A model generated the notes under the pieces. The model searched no databases, was not told the DNA's origin, and worked only from the letters and a program-made list of their open reading frames with translations. The position numbers and the translations under genes were made by a program. This document shows positions 30,172-41,903 of a stretch of DNA of 64,000 bases, piece by piece. The stretch is from NCBI GenBank assembly GCA_903772945.1, contig CAICTM010000284.1:1-64000 (forward strand). Direction: 5' to 3'. The DNA comes from Seminavis robusta (taxonomy: Eukaryota; Bacillariophyta; Bacillariophyceae; Naviculales; Naviculaceae). Each line of letters begins with the position of its first letter. The stretch's first letter is position 1.

Positions 30172-30684
30172 AAAAGTCAAACAACCGAAAAGTTACCACA
30201 GAGTAAAGCCTGTGTTTTGGCGATTCGGCAGTTTGTGCTGATCAAGAGTAAAACTACTTTTAAAATTCAGTCACTTTTTGCTAAAATCGTATGACCAAGA
30301 GATATGATTCAATGGCAATGATAGTCTAAAATCTTGAATGTATTCTACGTGATTGGTGCATTGGGGCCATGAAAGAGCAGGAATAAATGTTTTTTTAGTA
30401 ATAATGTAAGCAAGCAAAACTGGTCCAAACTCCTCCCAAATCATGGGTGGCATGTTCCGAGGCCAACTTTGATTGTTTTGTGTGCATACTAACTAGGGCT
30501 ATTGAAGAGCAGGAATAAATAGGAAACCCTTCAAGGAGGATGATGCTTTGGAGGACTCCATCGCTCTGAAAAAAGGAGGAATTCATGGGATTATGTCCCA
30601 AAGGCCTGCTAAAATGCATAGTTGACAAATTCTCAGCCCAACTATTACAGTATTTGAACCAAGAGATATGATATAATTGCAACT
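30172..30684. other. Spacer with duplicated short segments
   Basis: AGAGATATGAT recurs near 30298 and 30663, and GAGCAGGAATAAAT recurs near 30374 and 30506, suggesting an old local duplication just upstream of the tRNA. No gene. Confidence 0.5.
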
Positions 30685-30757
30685 GACCAATTAGCTCAGT
30701 TGGTAGAGCATCGGATTCCAGACCCGAAGGTCGTCGGTTCAAGTCCGGCATTGGTCA
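30685..30757 (+). tRNA. tRNA-Trp (CCA)
   Basis: 73 nt folding into a cloverleaf. The acceptor is GACCAAT/ATTGGTC with discriminator A, the D arm GCTCAGTTGGTAGAGC, the anticodon loop TTCCAGA (CCA), and the T arm GTCGG-TTCAAGT-CCGGC. A- and B-box promoter elements are internal (GGTTCAAGTCC). TTTT at 30758-30761 is a pol III terminator. No intron. The anticodon stem has one A-C mismatch at its loop end. Confidence 0.9.
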
Positions 30758-33125
30758 TTTTGTTGCTCTGAAGCTCCCCAGGTGTTGTGTGTTGCAATAG
30801 AGCCAACCTCAATCTGGAACATTTGCCACTTGCACGCTTTGTGAGCTATCTCTAGCTCCCTTTTTTTTCTTTTGCACCTTGTAGCATCGATTTGTACCTA
30901 CCTGGTATGGCCATAGATGTTTGTAATGGTCTCTCCTACTGCTGTGGTGGTCGCAGGTGGTATCCCTTTGGATTTCAACGACGCAAAATCACTACTCGTT
31001 CGCCTTAGTACAATGAGGTGCTGGTTTCCTGTACTGTACTGTAGTTAGTTAGATAATTATACACAATCAATGAGGAAACTCACCACTCTTCCAAAGCCTA
31101 CTACCGGTAGCTAGCAGTGTCATTCTTTCACTAGCACCGGGGTAACGGTAGCATTCGGCCATGCCGCAGAGTTTGGTGTGATACCAGTGTTCCACTAATC
31201 TCTGGGTCTGCACCAGGATTCAGGATGGGGTTTCGCTCTGAGCTAATGCTGTAAACAACAACAGAAGCCAATGGCGATAACAATGCCATTGTCGACGTGT
31301 GATGCAACGATGCAACATCTGAGGCTTGGTGGGTTATTGCGTCGTCCTTGTGGACAGTTCGTCGCCGATGGGTTCGCAAAACAGCGGTGTGACTCAGTCG
31401 AATCGAATGAATCGATTCGATTCTCAAAGCTCGACTTTGTCGGGCCAATAGCATTGGCCACCCGCACCCGTTGCCGCTGCGGTACCTAGCTCGCTCTGCG
31501 CTAGCTCGCCCTCAGCTACAGTACATCATACCGCAGGTAGGACCAAGGGATAAGACGTGTGGCCCAGAAGTGGCTATCGTTCTGAACTGGAGTATCTGTC
31601 TCTTTAAGTGCCAAGCATAGAGAAACGATCAAAACTTGATGGCTACATTACCAGTAAGCAAAGCACCACGGAAGACGCAACCGAAGATGGTTTGTAGTGC
31701 GTACCGGTACTGTGTTTTTCACAATTGCATATGCCTAATATCTTGCTATTGGTGCTGTTGTCGGCGCCGCTTCATGCTTCATGCTTCGTGCACAGGTTTC
31801 CTTTGGCTGGTGGAACCGCCAAAGCATTGCTTGAGGGCACGCAGTGGCTGCGTCTCCACCAAAGCTCTTCTTGTTGCTTGAGAGAAGAAAAGTCATGGGC
31901 AGGGACAGTATCTTTACTGGTGAGCTGCATGAGACTGTTTGAAATCGCGAGGTAAACTTTCGCCTTGGGGGTCGCAGAGGATACGGTACCAGGTACCAGG
32001 TACTGGTAGATGTGCCGTACTGTATCTCGATCTTCGCCCCTCTGCGGTCCTTGGGAGCTGTCACGCCAACAACATCATAATATGTTTGAATTTTTGGATG
32101 TGCCGCCGAGCCAATGCTGTACAGTACCGGTAGCCTTTCCTGTATGATATGTGTGTTCACATGGAGGCACCGTACCGGTAGAAGTCTCGTACTAGTATGG
32201 GTATTCGGTACGGTAGAGAGGCAATCTAATATCTAGAACCATCATCAAAATGAACGTGACCAATCCCAAAAAATTCCCAATGGTGTCAAGGAGGCCATAC
32301 GGTAGACTGACTCGACTCGACTCGACTCGGATACGGTGATACTTGCTTCAACGTTGTATGGCTCTGCAGCTCCACTGCGTTATTAGTTGATGGGGGTTAT
32401 TCCTTGGTTATTTGCCCCCAAAATAATGTGTTCGCCCCCTGTTGTTGACACTCCAACTGCTGGCAAACGCACGAGGACGAGAACCGGAATGCAGCGAGGC
32501 TTCTCACTCGAATTCCTCTTCGAAGCCTGCCTGCTCATTCTTCTTTTGTTCAAAGATTTACTCCACAAGTAGTGGGATGTCAACACGTATTCGTTGGGTA
32601 TTAGGGGGTGGAGAAATCCAGTGCTAACCAAGGTAAACCATGACTAAGACAATGGTTGACCCTGGTTGACAGTGTCAAACCATGTACCAGTAAAACAGTG
32701 TCTTTTCAATAGTGATAACAGTGGTTAAAGCAGGTCAAATACTGTTAATAACAGTGGTATTCCGTTGTAAGATAATGGAGGTAGTGTTGAAAAGGCCACC
32801 GTTTCGAGAAACAGTAATTGGCAGTGGTTAACTGATCTCATGACTGTCAAAACTGGTGAGAATGGGATTGCATTGATTTTCTCCACCTCCCAGATCTTCA
32901 AGTAGACCTCGATTGCTGCCACAGAACAAATGGTTTGGGAATCTCGAACGAGATTTTCTAGCTAGCTAGTAGCCAGGCTGTCAACTGCAAGAAGAGATAT
33001 CACCAGTAAGTTGCAGTGAGTGATCAACCCTCGCTCATTCATTCATTTCTCATTCATTTGCCGCCACTTTGGCTGTCGACTTTGATTGCCTCTTGTTGTG
33101 ACAGAACATTGATAAATAAATAACC
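30758..33125. other. Long intergenic region without recognised gene
   Basis: 2.4 kb with several overlapping short frames and no motif. Contains a (GACTC)n tract at about 32307-32329, TACCGGTA palindromes near 31103, 31704, 32111 and 32171, and a CAGTGGTT/AACAGTG-rich patch at 32640-32830. Confidence 0.5.
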
Positions 33126-35521
33126 ATGGCCTGGCGAAGCAGTGGCACTACAAATGATGAAATGGTGGACAACCTGAAGCGTAAGTTGATGACAGGAAGC
33201 TACCCAGTGAGCGGGTTTCGCTTTTCTTCTGTGATATTTGTTCTTTGGAATTTGTTCCTGGCTGACCATGGTGATGGGTATGCTGCCGTTTTGTGCTGTT
33301 TTGTTTTTCTGGTGGATTGATCTTATCCTCGCAGGGTCGCGGATAATCTATAAAGATTGCGTTGCCGGATACCATTTCAGCCATCAACCTGTTGCTTCTT
33401 CTTGTTGTTGATATCCCTGTTCTATTCTATTCTTATGTATTACCTCTCACTCTGCTTTTGTTGCTTCCATTAACCATCTCCCTGGTTGGCTGTTGTCGAC
33501 ATCTTCCTTCTTCCTTTCTCTTGCCGCCGACGAAATCCCTCGCCGTTTTTCTTTTTCTCAGGTTTTGGGGTGATTTCTACCCCAGCGGTCGAAGAGGCGT
33601 TCCGTCAAGTGGATCGGGCCTTCTTTGTTCCACCGGTATGTTTGTTTGATAGATTCGCCATGGCATGGAGATAATGCTAAGATGGTGGCGGCAGTGGAGG
33701 CGAACTCTTATGTCATGGTGTATGTTCTGTTCTTACCGAACCTCTTTTTGTCGTGCTTGACTTGATGGACCGCAGAATCAGAGGGATCTCGCCCACTCGG
33801 ATCAGCCACTTCGCGAGGGTAACCTTCACATCTCGGCGCCTCATATCTATGGAAGTGTCCTGGAAGCTCTCGAGCTTACACCGCAATCCTCTCTCAGCTT
33901 CCTCAATGTGGGATCAGGTACTGGGTACATGTCCTGTATTGTGGCTTCGGTTCTGGGGTGTCACTCCAATAACTACGGTGCGTCCTTGCGCAAATCCAAA
34001 CTGATCTACTTTGCTACTGACCTATGTACCGGTTCTTGCTAACTTACTTGCTTGTTGTGGTCCTATCTATCTCATCATCAGGTATCGAGGTCTTCAAGGA
34101 TGTGGTGGAACACTCCAAGGAAGCCACGGTGCGCTGGAAGGCGTCGATCCGCAAGCCTGTCCCGCACATTGAGTGGGTTCATGGGAATGCACTCAATATT
34201 AACCCTGACAAGGGCGAAGCGGTCGTTGGATTCGATCGAATCTATATTGGAGCTTCTGTCGACAAGGAAGATCTTCCCAAGATTGCCAACTTATTACGTC
34301 CTGGAGGAATCTTGGTTGGTCCAGGTAGGCCCCGTGCTATCTCAATTGTTGTGGAGCTGGTCTCGCTTGGGATGAGCTAATCACGTACGTGCGCTCTTGT
34401 ACCATACAGTGGAGGATGAACTCATGAAGGTTACCAGGATTGGTACCCGCACTGGCACCCGCAAGAACTCGATTGGCTCCGAGATGGAAACCGATGATCC
34501 AAATCCCCTACCTCCGTCCGAGTTCTCGCTGACAGTGTTGAGTGGCGTCCGCTTTGCCACGTTGCTTGCCAACCCGAACATCAGCACTGTCTTGCCCTCG
34601 ACGGTCTGGAATCCGTCCATTCATTATCAGTACCCCGACAGCTTTCGAAACTCGTGCCGCGAGATTCTCCTTTGTTCCAACGCTCCTCGCAGCCAGAAAC
34701 CACGCCCGGTTCCACGGGACACCAGTGACAATGTAGCAGGATTGCTACCGCGGGTTCTGTGGATGGAAATTTTGTCGTATACTCATCGTGATTGTAAGTG
34801 CGCGAAAGGTACCAACAACAGCATGCTGTTGTTGCTGTGTGGGTGCTTAATTCTCTTTGTTTCTCGCTCCACCACAGGGTTCGAGAGCCCCGAGTCCGAG
34901 ACGGAGTTTTTGCGCCGTCGCCTCCGGGAAGAACAAGAATCGTCACAGAGGGCTCACAATGCCCGTATGGAAGCAGAGGCTCGATGCCAGCTCGCCGAAG
35001 AAGAACGCGATGTCTACCGTGTGCTTGCCCGTCGTTACCAGTTGCGTTTGGAAGCTGCACTGCGTCGAAATGGACGCGATAACCACCACAACAATCATAG
35101 TAGCGCGTCGGATATCGAGGAAGACGAGGAGGAGGAAGGGGAGGCGAGGGCAATGAGTGGAAGGGAACAAGCCGTGATCTTTGGCTTGGGGGCGATGCTA
35201 CGAAGCATCCAGTATGAATCAGGAGGTGATGACGATGAAGACGAAGAAGAGGACGATGACGACATTGACGAAGATGACGAGGACGAGGGCAGCGAACCGA
35301 ATGAAGCTACTGGAAGGGCAAGTGGTGGCAATGTGCATATGGAAGAAGACGGTCACGAAGAACTGAATGAAGAGATGGATGAGAACGATGGAGACGATGA
35401 TGACGACAGTGGATCAGTCAGCTACTTTCCCTTGGGAACTCATGGCATGACAGCACATTCCACATCTCTCATTGTGCGTCCGCAGAGGCGCACCGTGTCG
35501 ATAACAGCTGAAGATTTGTAA
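33126..35521 (+). CDS. PCMT-domain protein with F-box-like segment and acidic tail (PCMTD-like), six exons
   Basis: Exons 33126-33180, 33562-33635, 33776-33977, 34082-34324, 34410-34793 and 34878-35521. All have GT-AG ends and consistent phases, giving about 533 residues. The N-terminus MAWRSSGTTNDEMVDNLKR, then ISTPAVEEAFRQVDRAFFVP, DQPLREGNLHISAPHIYG and the SAM loop FLNVGSGTGYMSCIVASVLG define a protein-L-isoaspartate O-methyltransferase fold. After it comes LLPRVLWMEILSYTHRDWF at about residues 303-321, F-box-like, as PCMTD proteins carry a ubiquitin-ligase adaptor box. The tail is coiled-coil (TEFLRRRLREEQ) and then long Asp/Glu runs. A role in recognising isoaspartyl-damaged proteins for degradation is inferred. 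Confidence 0.85.
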
Positions 35522-36408
35522 CAAACCAGCCCAACACAACACCAACGAACGAGCCGAAGCTGGTTCTGTTTGGTGAGTACAATGATTTTGGACCAAGGCA
35601 GCAACCAACCAACCAACAAAAGAAGCTCGAAATAGTGCACCTCCTGTCAGCTGTCAGCCAGTCCCTCTATACAATTGCTGTGGTGGTCTCCTTGTGTTTG
35701 CCCTGAGAGCTCGCTGTCGGCGGGGTGCACCGAACAAATTGATTCATTTTACACACATTCCGTAGGATATATGGTTCGATTCTACTATTCAGAAATACAT
35801 AATTCGATAAGAATAACACTAGTATCAAATGAGTTCCTTACATATCACTATCTAGCTAGCTATTGCGCATTGCTAGCTAGCTATTGAGCATGGTGCGACT
35901 CTGCCAGCATAAGCATGTGATACAGGGTGCAACGGGGGACAAAATTCACTGCCCGCCAACTGGTCAGGAACCCCTCCACACATGTCTTGTGGATAGGAGT
36001 GATGTATGGGGCGGCCCCTGGATGTGTCGTCTTTGGGTTTTTGTCGGCTTGGTGGCCAAATTTGTTGGTGGCAGTGTCGTAGACTAAAGGTTGCATTTTG
36101 ATTGAAATTGTGAGCAGCGAGTTCCGAGCCGGCAAGGGCATCTTCACGAAATGGTATCTTTTCCTTCATGTGAGTCTCATACAACGGGTCTCGATGTTAA
36201 TTAAATTTGTCGACGCGGTTCCACATCCAGTCACGAAGTCTGAAGCGAAACATGCCGCGCCAATGTCCAAAACCACACAAGAAAAAACAACGGCAATGGC
36301 ACTACTTTAGTGTTTGTTCCGTCGCATGCCTCCAGCAATCATACCCAGTAGTTTGTAGTTTCCTCAAGGCAACTCGACTACTAGTATCACTGTTTTCAAT
36401 AAATCAAA
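35522..36408. other. Intergenic, no gene seen
   Basis: Contains paired CTAGCTAGCTATTG motifs near 35853 and 35872. The short frames lack coding features. Confidence 0.5.
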
Positions 36409-39400
36409 ATGCTCAGACCAATGGAACGAAACGGCCATGCTTCGCACAGTTCATCGCCTCAACATCCCAATGCTACCGCCACAACCAGCATCAGCCCCAG
36501 CAGTGGCAATGGCAGCAGTAAATTGACCAGGGGCAGCAGCAGTCGACGAATATTCGGCAATGGAATTCAAATGATTGTGTTGATACTGATTGGTGTGGCT
36601 CTGGCGTTTAGTGGAATTTTCATGGTCCAATTTGCTTCCTCTGCTGGTCAATATGATGCGGATTTTTTGCCCCATGACAAGAAGGAAATGATGGCATCGC
36701 AACCAGGATCACGAGTGCCAAAAGTTGGGACAACTCTGCGAAACACGGCAAATAATAAACAAGTGCAGAAACAGAGAGAAATGACGGATGAAGCTTCCAA
36801 ACAGCCACTGCTATCAAATCAGGCTAAAATTGGTGCTCAAGCTGCAGAAACTGAACCAATATCTACTGGTACATCCAACAAACCTCCAAAGAATTCTATT
36901 GAGAAAAAGAACAGAAAAGTCAAGAAACAACGAGCAGAAAAGACTAAACAATCCACAACTCGCCTAGAATCTGAGGAGCAGGTGGATGATCACGAGCCAG
37001 CATCTCACGAAACCACTCCTCCACCAATGGACAAGCCTGATGAAAGCAGCAAGGCCACAACAAAACCACTCAAGACACTCGAAGCACCTGTTTCCTCATC
37101 ATCATCAACAACAGCTTCAGCCACTAAAATTGAAGCAACATCCAACAAAGCATACGCCTTTCTTCTAGGCGGCATCCCGGAAAAGCCAAGAGATGGGAGT
37201 AATCTCATCAAACCTTCCCTGGCCAAGGGAGAACCTTTCCCATACGATTCCTACCGCGGATTACTCTACAATATACTCATATCCGTCAAGACACTTCGAG
37301 ATTCGGGATCCACTGCGGATATGGTGGTTCTGGTCCACATGGCAACCGCCAACACCAAATTGCCACCCGAGCACACACAATGGCTCACAAACCTGAATAT
37401 TCGAATCATCTATGTACCAACGGCACCCTCTGTCGTCAACGAATTCAGTACCATACCCTTTGAAAAATTCCGCATTTTGGATTTGATCGAATACAAGCGA
37501 GTACTCTACATGGATGCCGATGTCACTCCCCATTGTAATCTGGATTACATTATGGACTTGAGCATGCCAAACGACAACGACGATAGTCCACCCCTACTTC
37601 AAGAAAACTTGATTGTCAGCTTGGCAAAAGCACCCGCTACGGGAAGTTTGTTCATGTTGGCACCAGGGCCTGGAAAGTTTGCCAAATTAATGAAGGTCGC
37701 GGCGGATTCCGCCAATTCCTTGGGGTGGCGAGATGGACCAGGATGGTCCAAAAGTGGTGGTGGCAGAGTCAATCCGTGGAGAGCTCTCGGCGGTAGTACT
37801 CTGCCTGGAAACTCTTACAAGTACACTGGAGCTCAATCCGATCAGGGAATGGTCCATTACTGGACAACTGTAAACCAAGGAAAGGTGTCCATTGTGATTG
37901 GTGATGTTGTCGAAAACTGGAATAATGGGGTGCTCATGTCCAACTTGACGGGTAATCCGCTCAAACAGTATTCGTGTCTCTCGGATGACATGGATGGAAA
38001 CATGGACCGGAGCAGCATGTTTGAAACTCCAAAGGATTCACACATCATGTCCCCGAAAGGAGTGGCTCCCTATCGCGACTTTTCTCAGTGGGGTCATGCC
38101 AAAAAGAAGCCTTGGCATTTTATTCAGGCACCGCTCGTGGCATCCGAGGAGGACATGAAAACTCCAGTGGAACGTTGGTTCCATACGCTCCGAAAGCTAG
38201 ACCAAGAGCTGCAATTGGGTCTTGACTTCCGTGATACAAGTGGCGGGAAAGGAAAATCCAGACAACCTAATTGGCGTCATGTCGAAAAGAAAGAGTGGAT
38301 CAGCGTCAAGCCGTCTTGGACCACCACGGTCAAGTCGGTGGGTCAATGGGGAATTCGAGGTGTCGACAATCCACAATCAGTGCTACCATGGGAACCGCCA
38401 GAATTACTGTCAGCAGTTCCCAAGCCTGCTGGTGGCGATGACCCCAACAGCAATCTTCGATCCATCTGCAGCTGCGACGACCAACCAATTCACACAGATC
38501 CCTGTTCACTGCCTGATCAGCAGGTGGAGGATTGGCTGGAGGATCGTTCCCAATTGTCCTTATCAGCAGAGCGCCCTCTCTGCCCCAATGCCGCTCGAAA
38601 TCATTTCCACGCGGTGGTTCCAGTACATGGCCTGTCGGAAGATGCTGCGCGAGCGTCTGTATGCTCCGTGGCATGCCAAGATTATCCACCGGGCAAATTG
38701 TCAGTTTACATCTACGACGATGGGTCTGATCCCACTGGATTTGTGAAGAGTGCCTGCTCCAACAAACAAATTGATCCAGCAGTCAAGATCCAACAGGCCC
38801 AAATGCGTTCCCTGGAAGAGTCTGTCGCTCAGAACAACGCGGGTGAGCTTGTTGTAGATTGCCTGCATCCTGCATCTCGCCAGGCCTCCAAGAACTCTCT
38901 GCATTTGGCCCTTGGGCTTGTAAAGACGCAATCCGGTGCCAATGATATTGTTCTTGTGCTGGATGGTGGCGATGAACTATCGTCAAATCGGGCCCTGCAG
39001 ACTATCAACGAAAAATTCATCCAAAAGCCTGCCTGGACCTTCTTTGCTTCCAGCACATCGGCATTGTTGTCGACCGAGGCCGACTTTAAGCCTCGAGAGA
39101 ACTTCCCGATGGAGGAGATTGGTTCTCCTCTTGGTTTCAAGGCGCACCTGCTAAGTCATGTAAGTCACGCGGACTTCTCGGCAGTTTCCGATGGCTCTGA
39201 GCGTTCGTATTTCTACCGCATGTTGGAACTATCGGGAGCGGATAGAGTGGTGTCAATGGCTCTGCAAGCCACCAGACACAAGGACGCCAGAGCTGACGGT
39301 GCTTCTCAAATGAGCCTCATACGGAAGGCCCAGCCTGCCACCAGATTGGAACTCCCCGTGGAGGTCGTTTTGACGTGTACAAGCGAAGTTCTTGTCAGGC

Positions 39401-41256
39401 ATCAACTAGATTGGTTGCAAGAACAATCCCTGACGAAATCTCGAAACATCAGTGTCCATCTGCTCATCGAAAGCCCGCAAATGGAGAGTGCGATAGAGTC
39501 TGCTGTCAAAGAATTCCTCGCAGACCAAGCCAAAAGCGACGCTAAAGATTCCCTGCCAATAACCGTGAACTTGCAGAAGCAATTTGATGCGACCCAGGGC
39601 TGCTCCGATTTTCTGTTTGCGCAGAACCTGCACCACGAAAGGCCCCTCGATCATGTTGTGTTTCTTGATGGCAACCAGTACTGGTCGCCCACGTATCTCG
39701 CCAGCCTGACACATCAGCATCGACCCAGAGGCATGACGACCTGGATCGGAAAGCGATTCGACGATCAGAACCCCCAAACAAAACTTGCCGAGTACTCAAA
39801 CTCCACTTTGTCCTTTATGGACATTGTCAAAGGCAAAAGATTAGACGAGACACGGTTCACGACCATGACATCTGATGCGTCAATCTTCGACGCAAACCTT
39901 TGGCTCCTTCATGGTCAAATGGATCGTTTGAAGGGAACTTTTGAAAAGTCGTGCGACCTGTGGGTATCCTACACGTTGGATGCGCTGCTTGGGTGGAGGC
40001 AACGGCGACTTGAAGCCGAGACAATCCCGGTGAACATTCCAAGCTCTGACAAGAGTGTCTACGCAAACAAGGTCTTTAGTAGGTTACCCACTGGAAAGGG
40101 GCATGATATTGAAAATCTCAGGACAGCAATATCAGAGCAGCTCAAATCCCGCCCCAAGCAAAGCCTCAGCAACGACGGTATGAATCGCCTTTTCGCAGAT
40201 TTGCAGAGAAAGTTTCATTGGAGAGTTCTGAAAAGGCGAAAAGGCGACTTTGCATCATTGAGCATTGTTCCACCATTGCATGATGACCAGGGCGAGAATG
40301 TTGCGCACCCTCAAATCGCACCAGAGACGAAGAGCGAAAAGCGGGCGTTCGTCTGTGCCACTGGGCAGTTCGACCGCTTTGAAGCTGAAAGCAAAATTGA
40401 AAATCTGTTTATACCATTGCAAAAAGCTGGATACAAGACAGACGTTGCGTTGATCTTGTCTAATCCGGGAGAAACTGCCTTCACCAACGAAGACTTCAAA
40501 GAGAGAAAGAAGATCAAGACAGATTCACATCCTTTTTATGATTCCTTTGAACATGCTGTTGCAGACTTTGAAAAGAACAACGTTAGGGTTCTCTTTCCGA
40601 AGAATGGCACATACCCCAAAGTTGCCGACCCTCCTTTGCACAAGGATTACTTTGGCCTCTTATTCGCTGTCCAAGGGCGCGACAAAGAAGCTCAGAAATC
40701 GCGCGTCCTAAACCACGCAAGGATTTTTGACAGCTACGTTCGATGCTTGAACTACGCAAAAGCTGCCAGTCTTGAAGCGACTGGCAAGCCCTTCTCATCT
40801 TCGAATCCATACTACGACGTTTTCATTCGGATCCGCGACGACGTTGGCTTCAGTAGACCCCTCACGGAAGAAGTTCTGCGAGATGCAGTCCCACCACCAC
40901 CCAACAGTATCGTCGTGACACCTTGCCGCAGTTGGGAAGGCATCAACGATAGGTTTGCCATTGTCAATCCCGATGCTGCCAGAAGCTACTTTGAGCGTCC
41001 TTATGACATCATATCAACAAACAAACACATTGATGATCGTTTGGTTCGCAACCCCGAGTCTTTCCTGTTGTATGCGTTTACGACGGCCAAGCTAAACATC
41101 CTGGCCCACCCTGAGCTCCGGAACCTGAACCGAATGTACAAGTCCAGCAGCGGAAAAGTGTCAGTGAATACTGGAGATAACAATCCAGGCTGTCCCAAGC
41201 CCAAGTTTTACACATACTTGGATCGCCTGTTCGAGTTGTACAATTGGTACATGTAA
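36409..41256 (+). CDS. Giant type II membrane multi-domain glycosyltransferase
   Basis: 1,615 residues in one exon. A short cytosolic tail precedes a signal-anchor (GIQMIVLILIGVALAFSGIFMV, about residues 45-70), then a Ser/Lys/Glu-rich stem to about 240. Domain 1 (about 245-510) is GT8/glycogenin-like: AYAFLLGGIPE, FEKFRILDLIEYKRVLYMDADV with the metal-binding DxD near 369, and QSDQGMVHYWT. Domain 2 (about 725-900) is GT2-like: FHAVVPVHGLSEDAARAS, VYIYDDGSD, VLVLDGGDEL. Domain 3 (about 980-1150) repeats that layout (VEVVLTCTSEVLVRHQLDWL, VVFLDGNQYW). The C-terminal 300 residues (RAFVCATGQFDRFEAESK to VSVNTGDNNPGC) form an unassigned glycosyltransferase-like module. Probably Golgi; the glycan product is unknown. 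Confidence 0.8.
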   Translation: MLRPMERNGHASHSSSPQHPNATATTSISPSSGNGSSKLTRGSSSRRIFGNGIQMIVLILIGVALAFSGIFMVQFASSAGQYDADFLPHDKKEMMASQPGSRVPKVGTTLRNTANNKQVQKQREMTDEASKQPLLSNQAKIGAQAAETEPISTGTSNKPPKNSIEKKNRKVKKQRAEKTKQSTTRLESEEQVDDHEPASHETTPPPMDKPDESSKATTKPLKTLEAPVSSSSSTTASATKIEATSNKAYAFLLGGIPEKPRDGSNLIKPSLAKGEPFPYDSYRGLLYNILISVKTLRDSGSTADMVVLVHMATANTKLPPEHTQWLTNLNIRIIYVPTAPSVVNEFSTIPFEKFRILDLIEYKRVLYMDADVTPHCNLDYIMDLSMPNDNDDSPPLLQENLIVSLAKAPATGSLFMLAPGPGKFAKLMKVAADSANSLGWRDGPGWSKSGGGRVNPWRALGGSTLPGNSYKYTGAQSDQGMVHYWTTVNQGKVSIVIGDVVENWNNGVLMSNLTGNPLKQYSCLSDDMDGNMDRSSMFETPKDSHIMSPKGVAPYRDFSQWGHAKKKPWHFIQAPLVASEEDMKTPVERWFHTLRKLDQELQLGLDFRDTSGGKGKSRQPNWRHVEKKEWISVKPSWTTTVKSVGQWGIRGVDNPQSVLPWEPPELLSAVPKPAGGDDPNSNLRSICSCDDQPIHTDPCSLPDQQVEDWLEDRSQLSLSAERPLCPNAARNHFHAVVPVHGLSEDAARASVCSVACQDYPPGKLSVYIYDDGSDPTGFVKSACSNKQIDPAVKIQQAQMRSLEESVAQNNAGELVVDCLHPASRQASKNSLHLALGLVKTQSGANDIVLVLDGGDELSSNRALQTINEKFIQKPAWTFFASSTSALLSTEADFKPRENFPMEEIGSPLGFKAHLLSHVSHADFSAVSDGSERSYFYRMLELSGADRVVSMALQATRHKDARADGASQMSLIRKAQPATRLELPVEVVLTCTSEVLVRHQLDWLQEQSLTKSRNISVHLLIESPQMESAIESAVKEFLADQAKSDAKDSLPITVNLQKQFDATQGCSDFLFAQNLHHERPLDHVVFLDGNQYWSPTYLASLTHQHRPRGMTTWIGKRFDDQNPQTKLAEYSNSTLSFMDIVKGKRLDETRFTTMTSDASIFDANLWLLHGQMDRLKGTFEKSCDLWVSYTLDALLGWRQRRLEAETIPVNIPSSDKSVYANKVFSRLPTGKGHDIENLRTAISEQLKSRPKQSLSNDGMNRLFADLQRKFHWRVLKRRKGDFASLSIVPPLHDDQGENVAHPQIAPETKSEKRAFVCATGQFDRFEAESKIENLFIPLQKAGYKTDVALILSNPGETAFTNEDFKERKKIKTDSHPFYDSFEHAVADFEKNNVRVLFPKNGTYPKVADPPLHKDYFGLLFAVQGRDKEAQKSRVLNHARIFDSYVRCLNYAKAASLEATGKPFSSSNPYYDVFIRIRDDVGFSRPLTEEVLRDAVPPPPNSIVVTPCRSWEGINDRFAIVNPDAARSYFERPYDIISTNKHIDDRLVRNPESFLLYAFTTAKLNILAHPELRNLNRMYKSSSGKVSVNTGDNNPGCPKPKFYTYLDRLFELYNWYM

Positions 41257-41903
41257 GCGTTTAACAAGCTGGGACTGTAGCTGTCGTACCGGTACATGCA
41301 GGGAGAGGCGGCTTCGAACAGGACTACGAAGGCACATATCACATTCACGAGGAGGAGTCAGGTTTGTGGAGCCTCAATGTCGGATTTTCCTGACAGTGCC
41401 ACAAGCAGTTCAGCTAACGAGGAACCTCCAAACAATCACAAGATGCAACGGTTGTTGCCGTGCTTTCTGGTTTGTGAAAACCTCCACGTTGGGAATACTT
41501 TCGGTTGGCTGGCCTTCAGGCAGCAATGCACGCCTCACATAGTGAGCATAGAGGGACTGATGGGGCTTGGGCCCACGTTAGGAGGGCCACGGATTGTAGC
41601 CGTGAGGCATTATGTAAGAGTTGTATGCACGAACTTGCTCCATTGGCCGCTCTTCTGTCCCCACTTTGGTGATGGCGATCTTTTGCTCTGAGATGAGGAG
41701 TGCACAAATAGACGCAACCAGGTATCTAGGATACAACAACTCTTTTACTACAATGCAGCATTACGAAATACAGTAGTTTGATGTACCCTTCGCGATCATC
41801 TCCTATGGTCATAGTCCCTTGTCCCATATCCTCGGATTTCTCAATTGCTGCTGTGAGACACCGAACACCCTTCAGGGAAGGTTGTTTTCTCCCGCTGACA
41901 GCT
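41257..41903. other. Intergenic, no gene seen
   Basis: Region between the tail-to-tail glycosyltransferase and BTB genes. One 131-codon plus frame lacks motifs. A TACCGGTA palindrome lies near 41287. Confidence 0.5.

Noticed and set aside
31131-32160. Several 60-140 codon frames between the tRNA and the PCMT gene
   Set aside because: Overlapping frames on both strands, without motifs, in spacer DNA rich in simple palindromes.
35095-35331. Poly-Ser minus frame
   Set aside because: Antisense shadow of the Asp/Glu tail of the PCMT-like protein.
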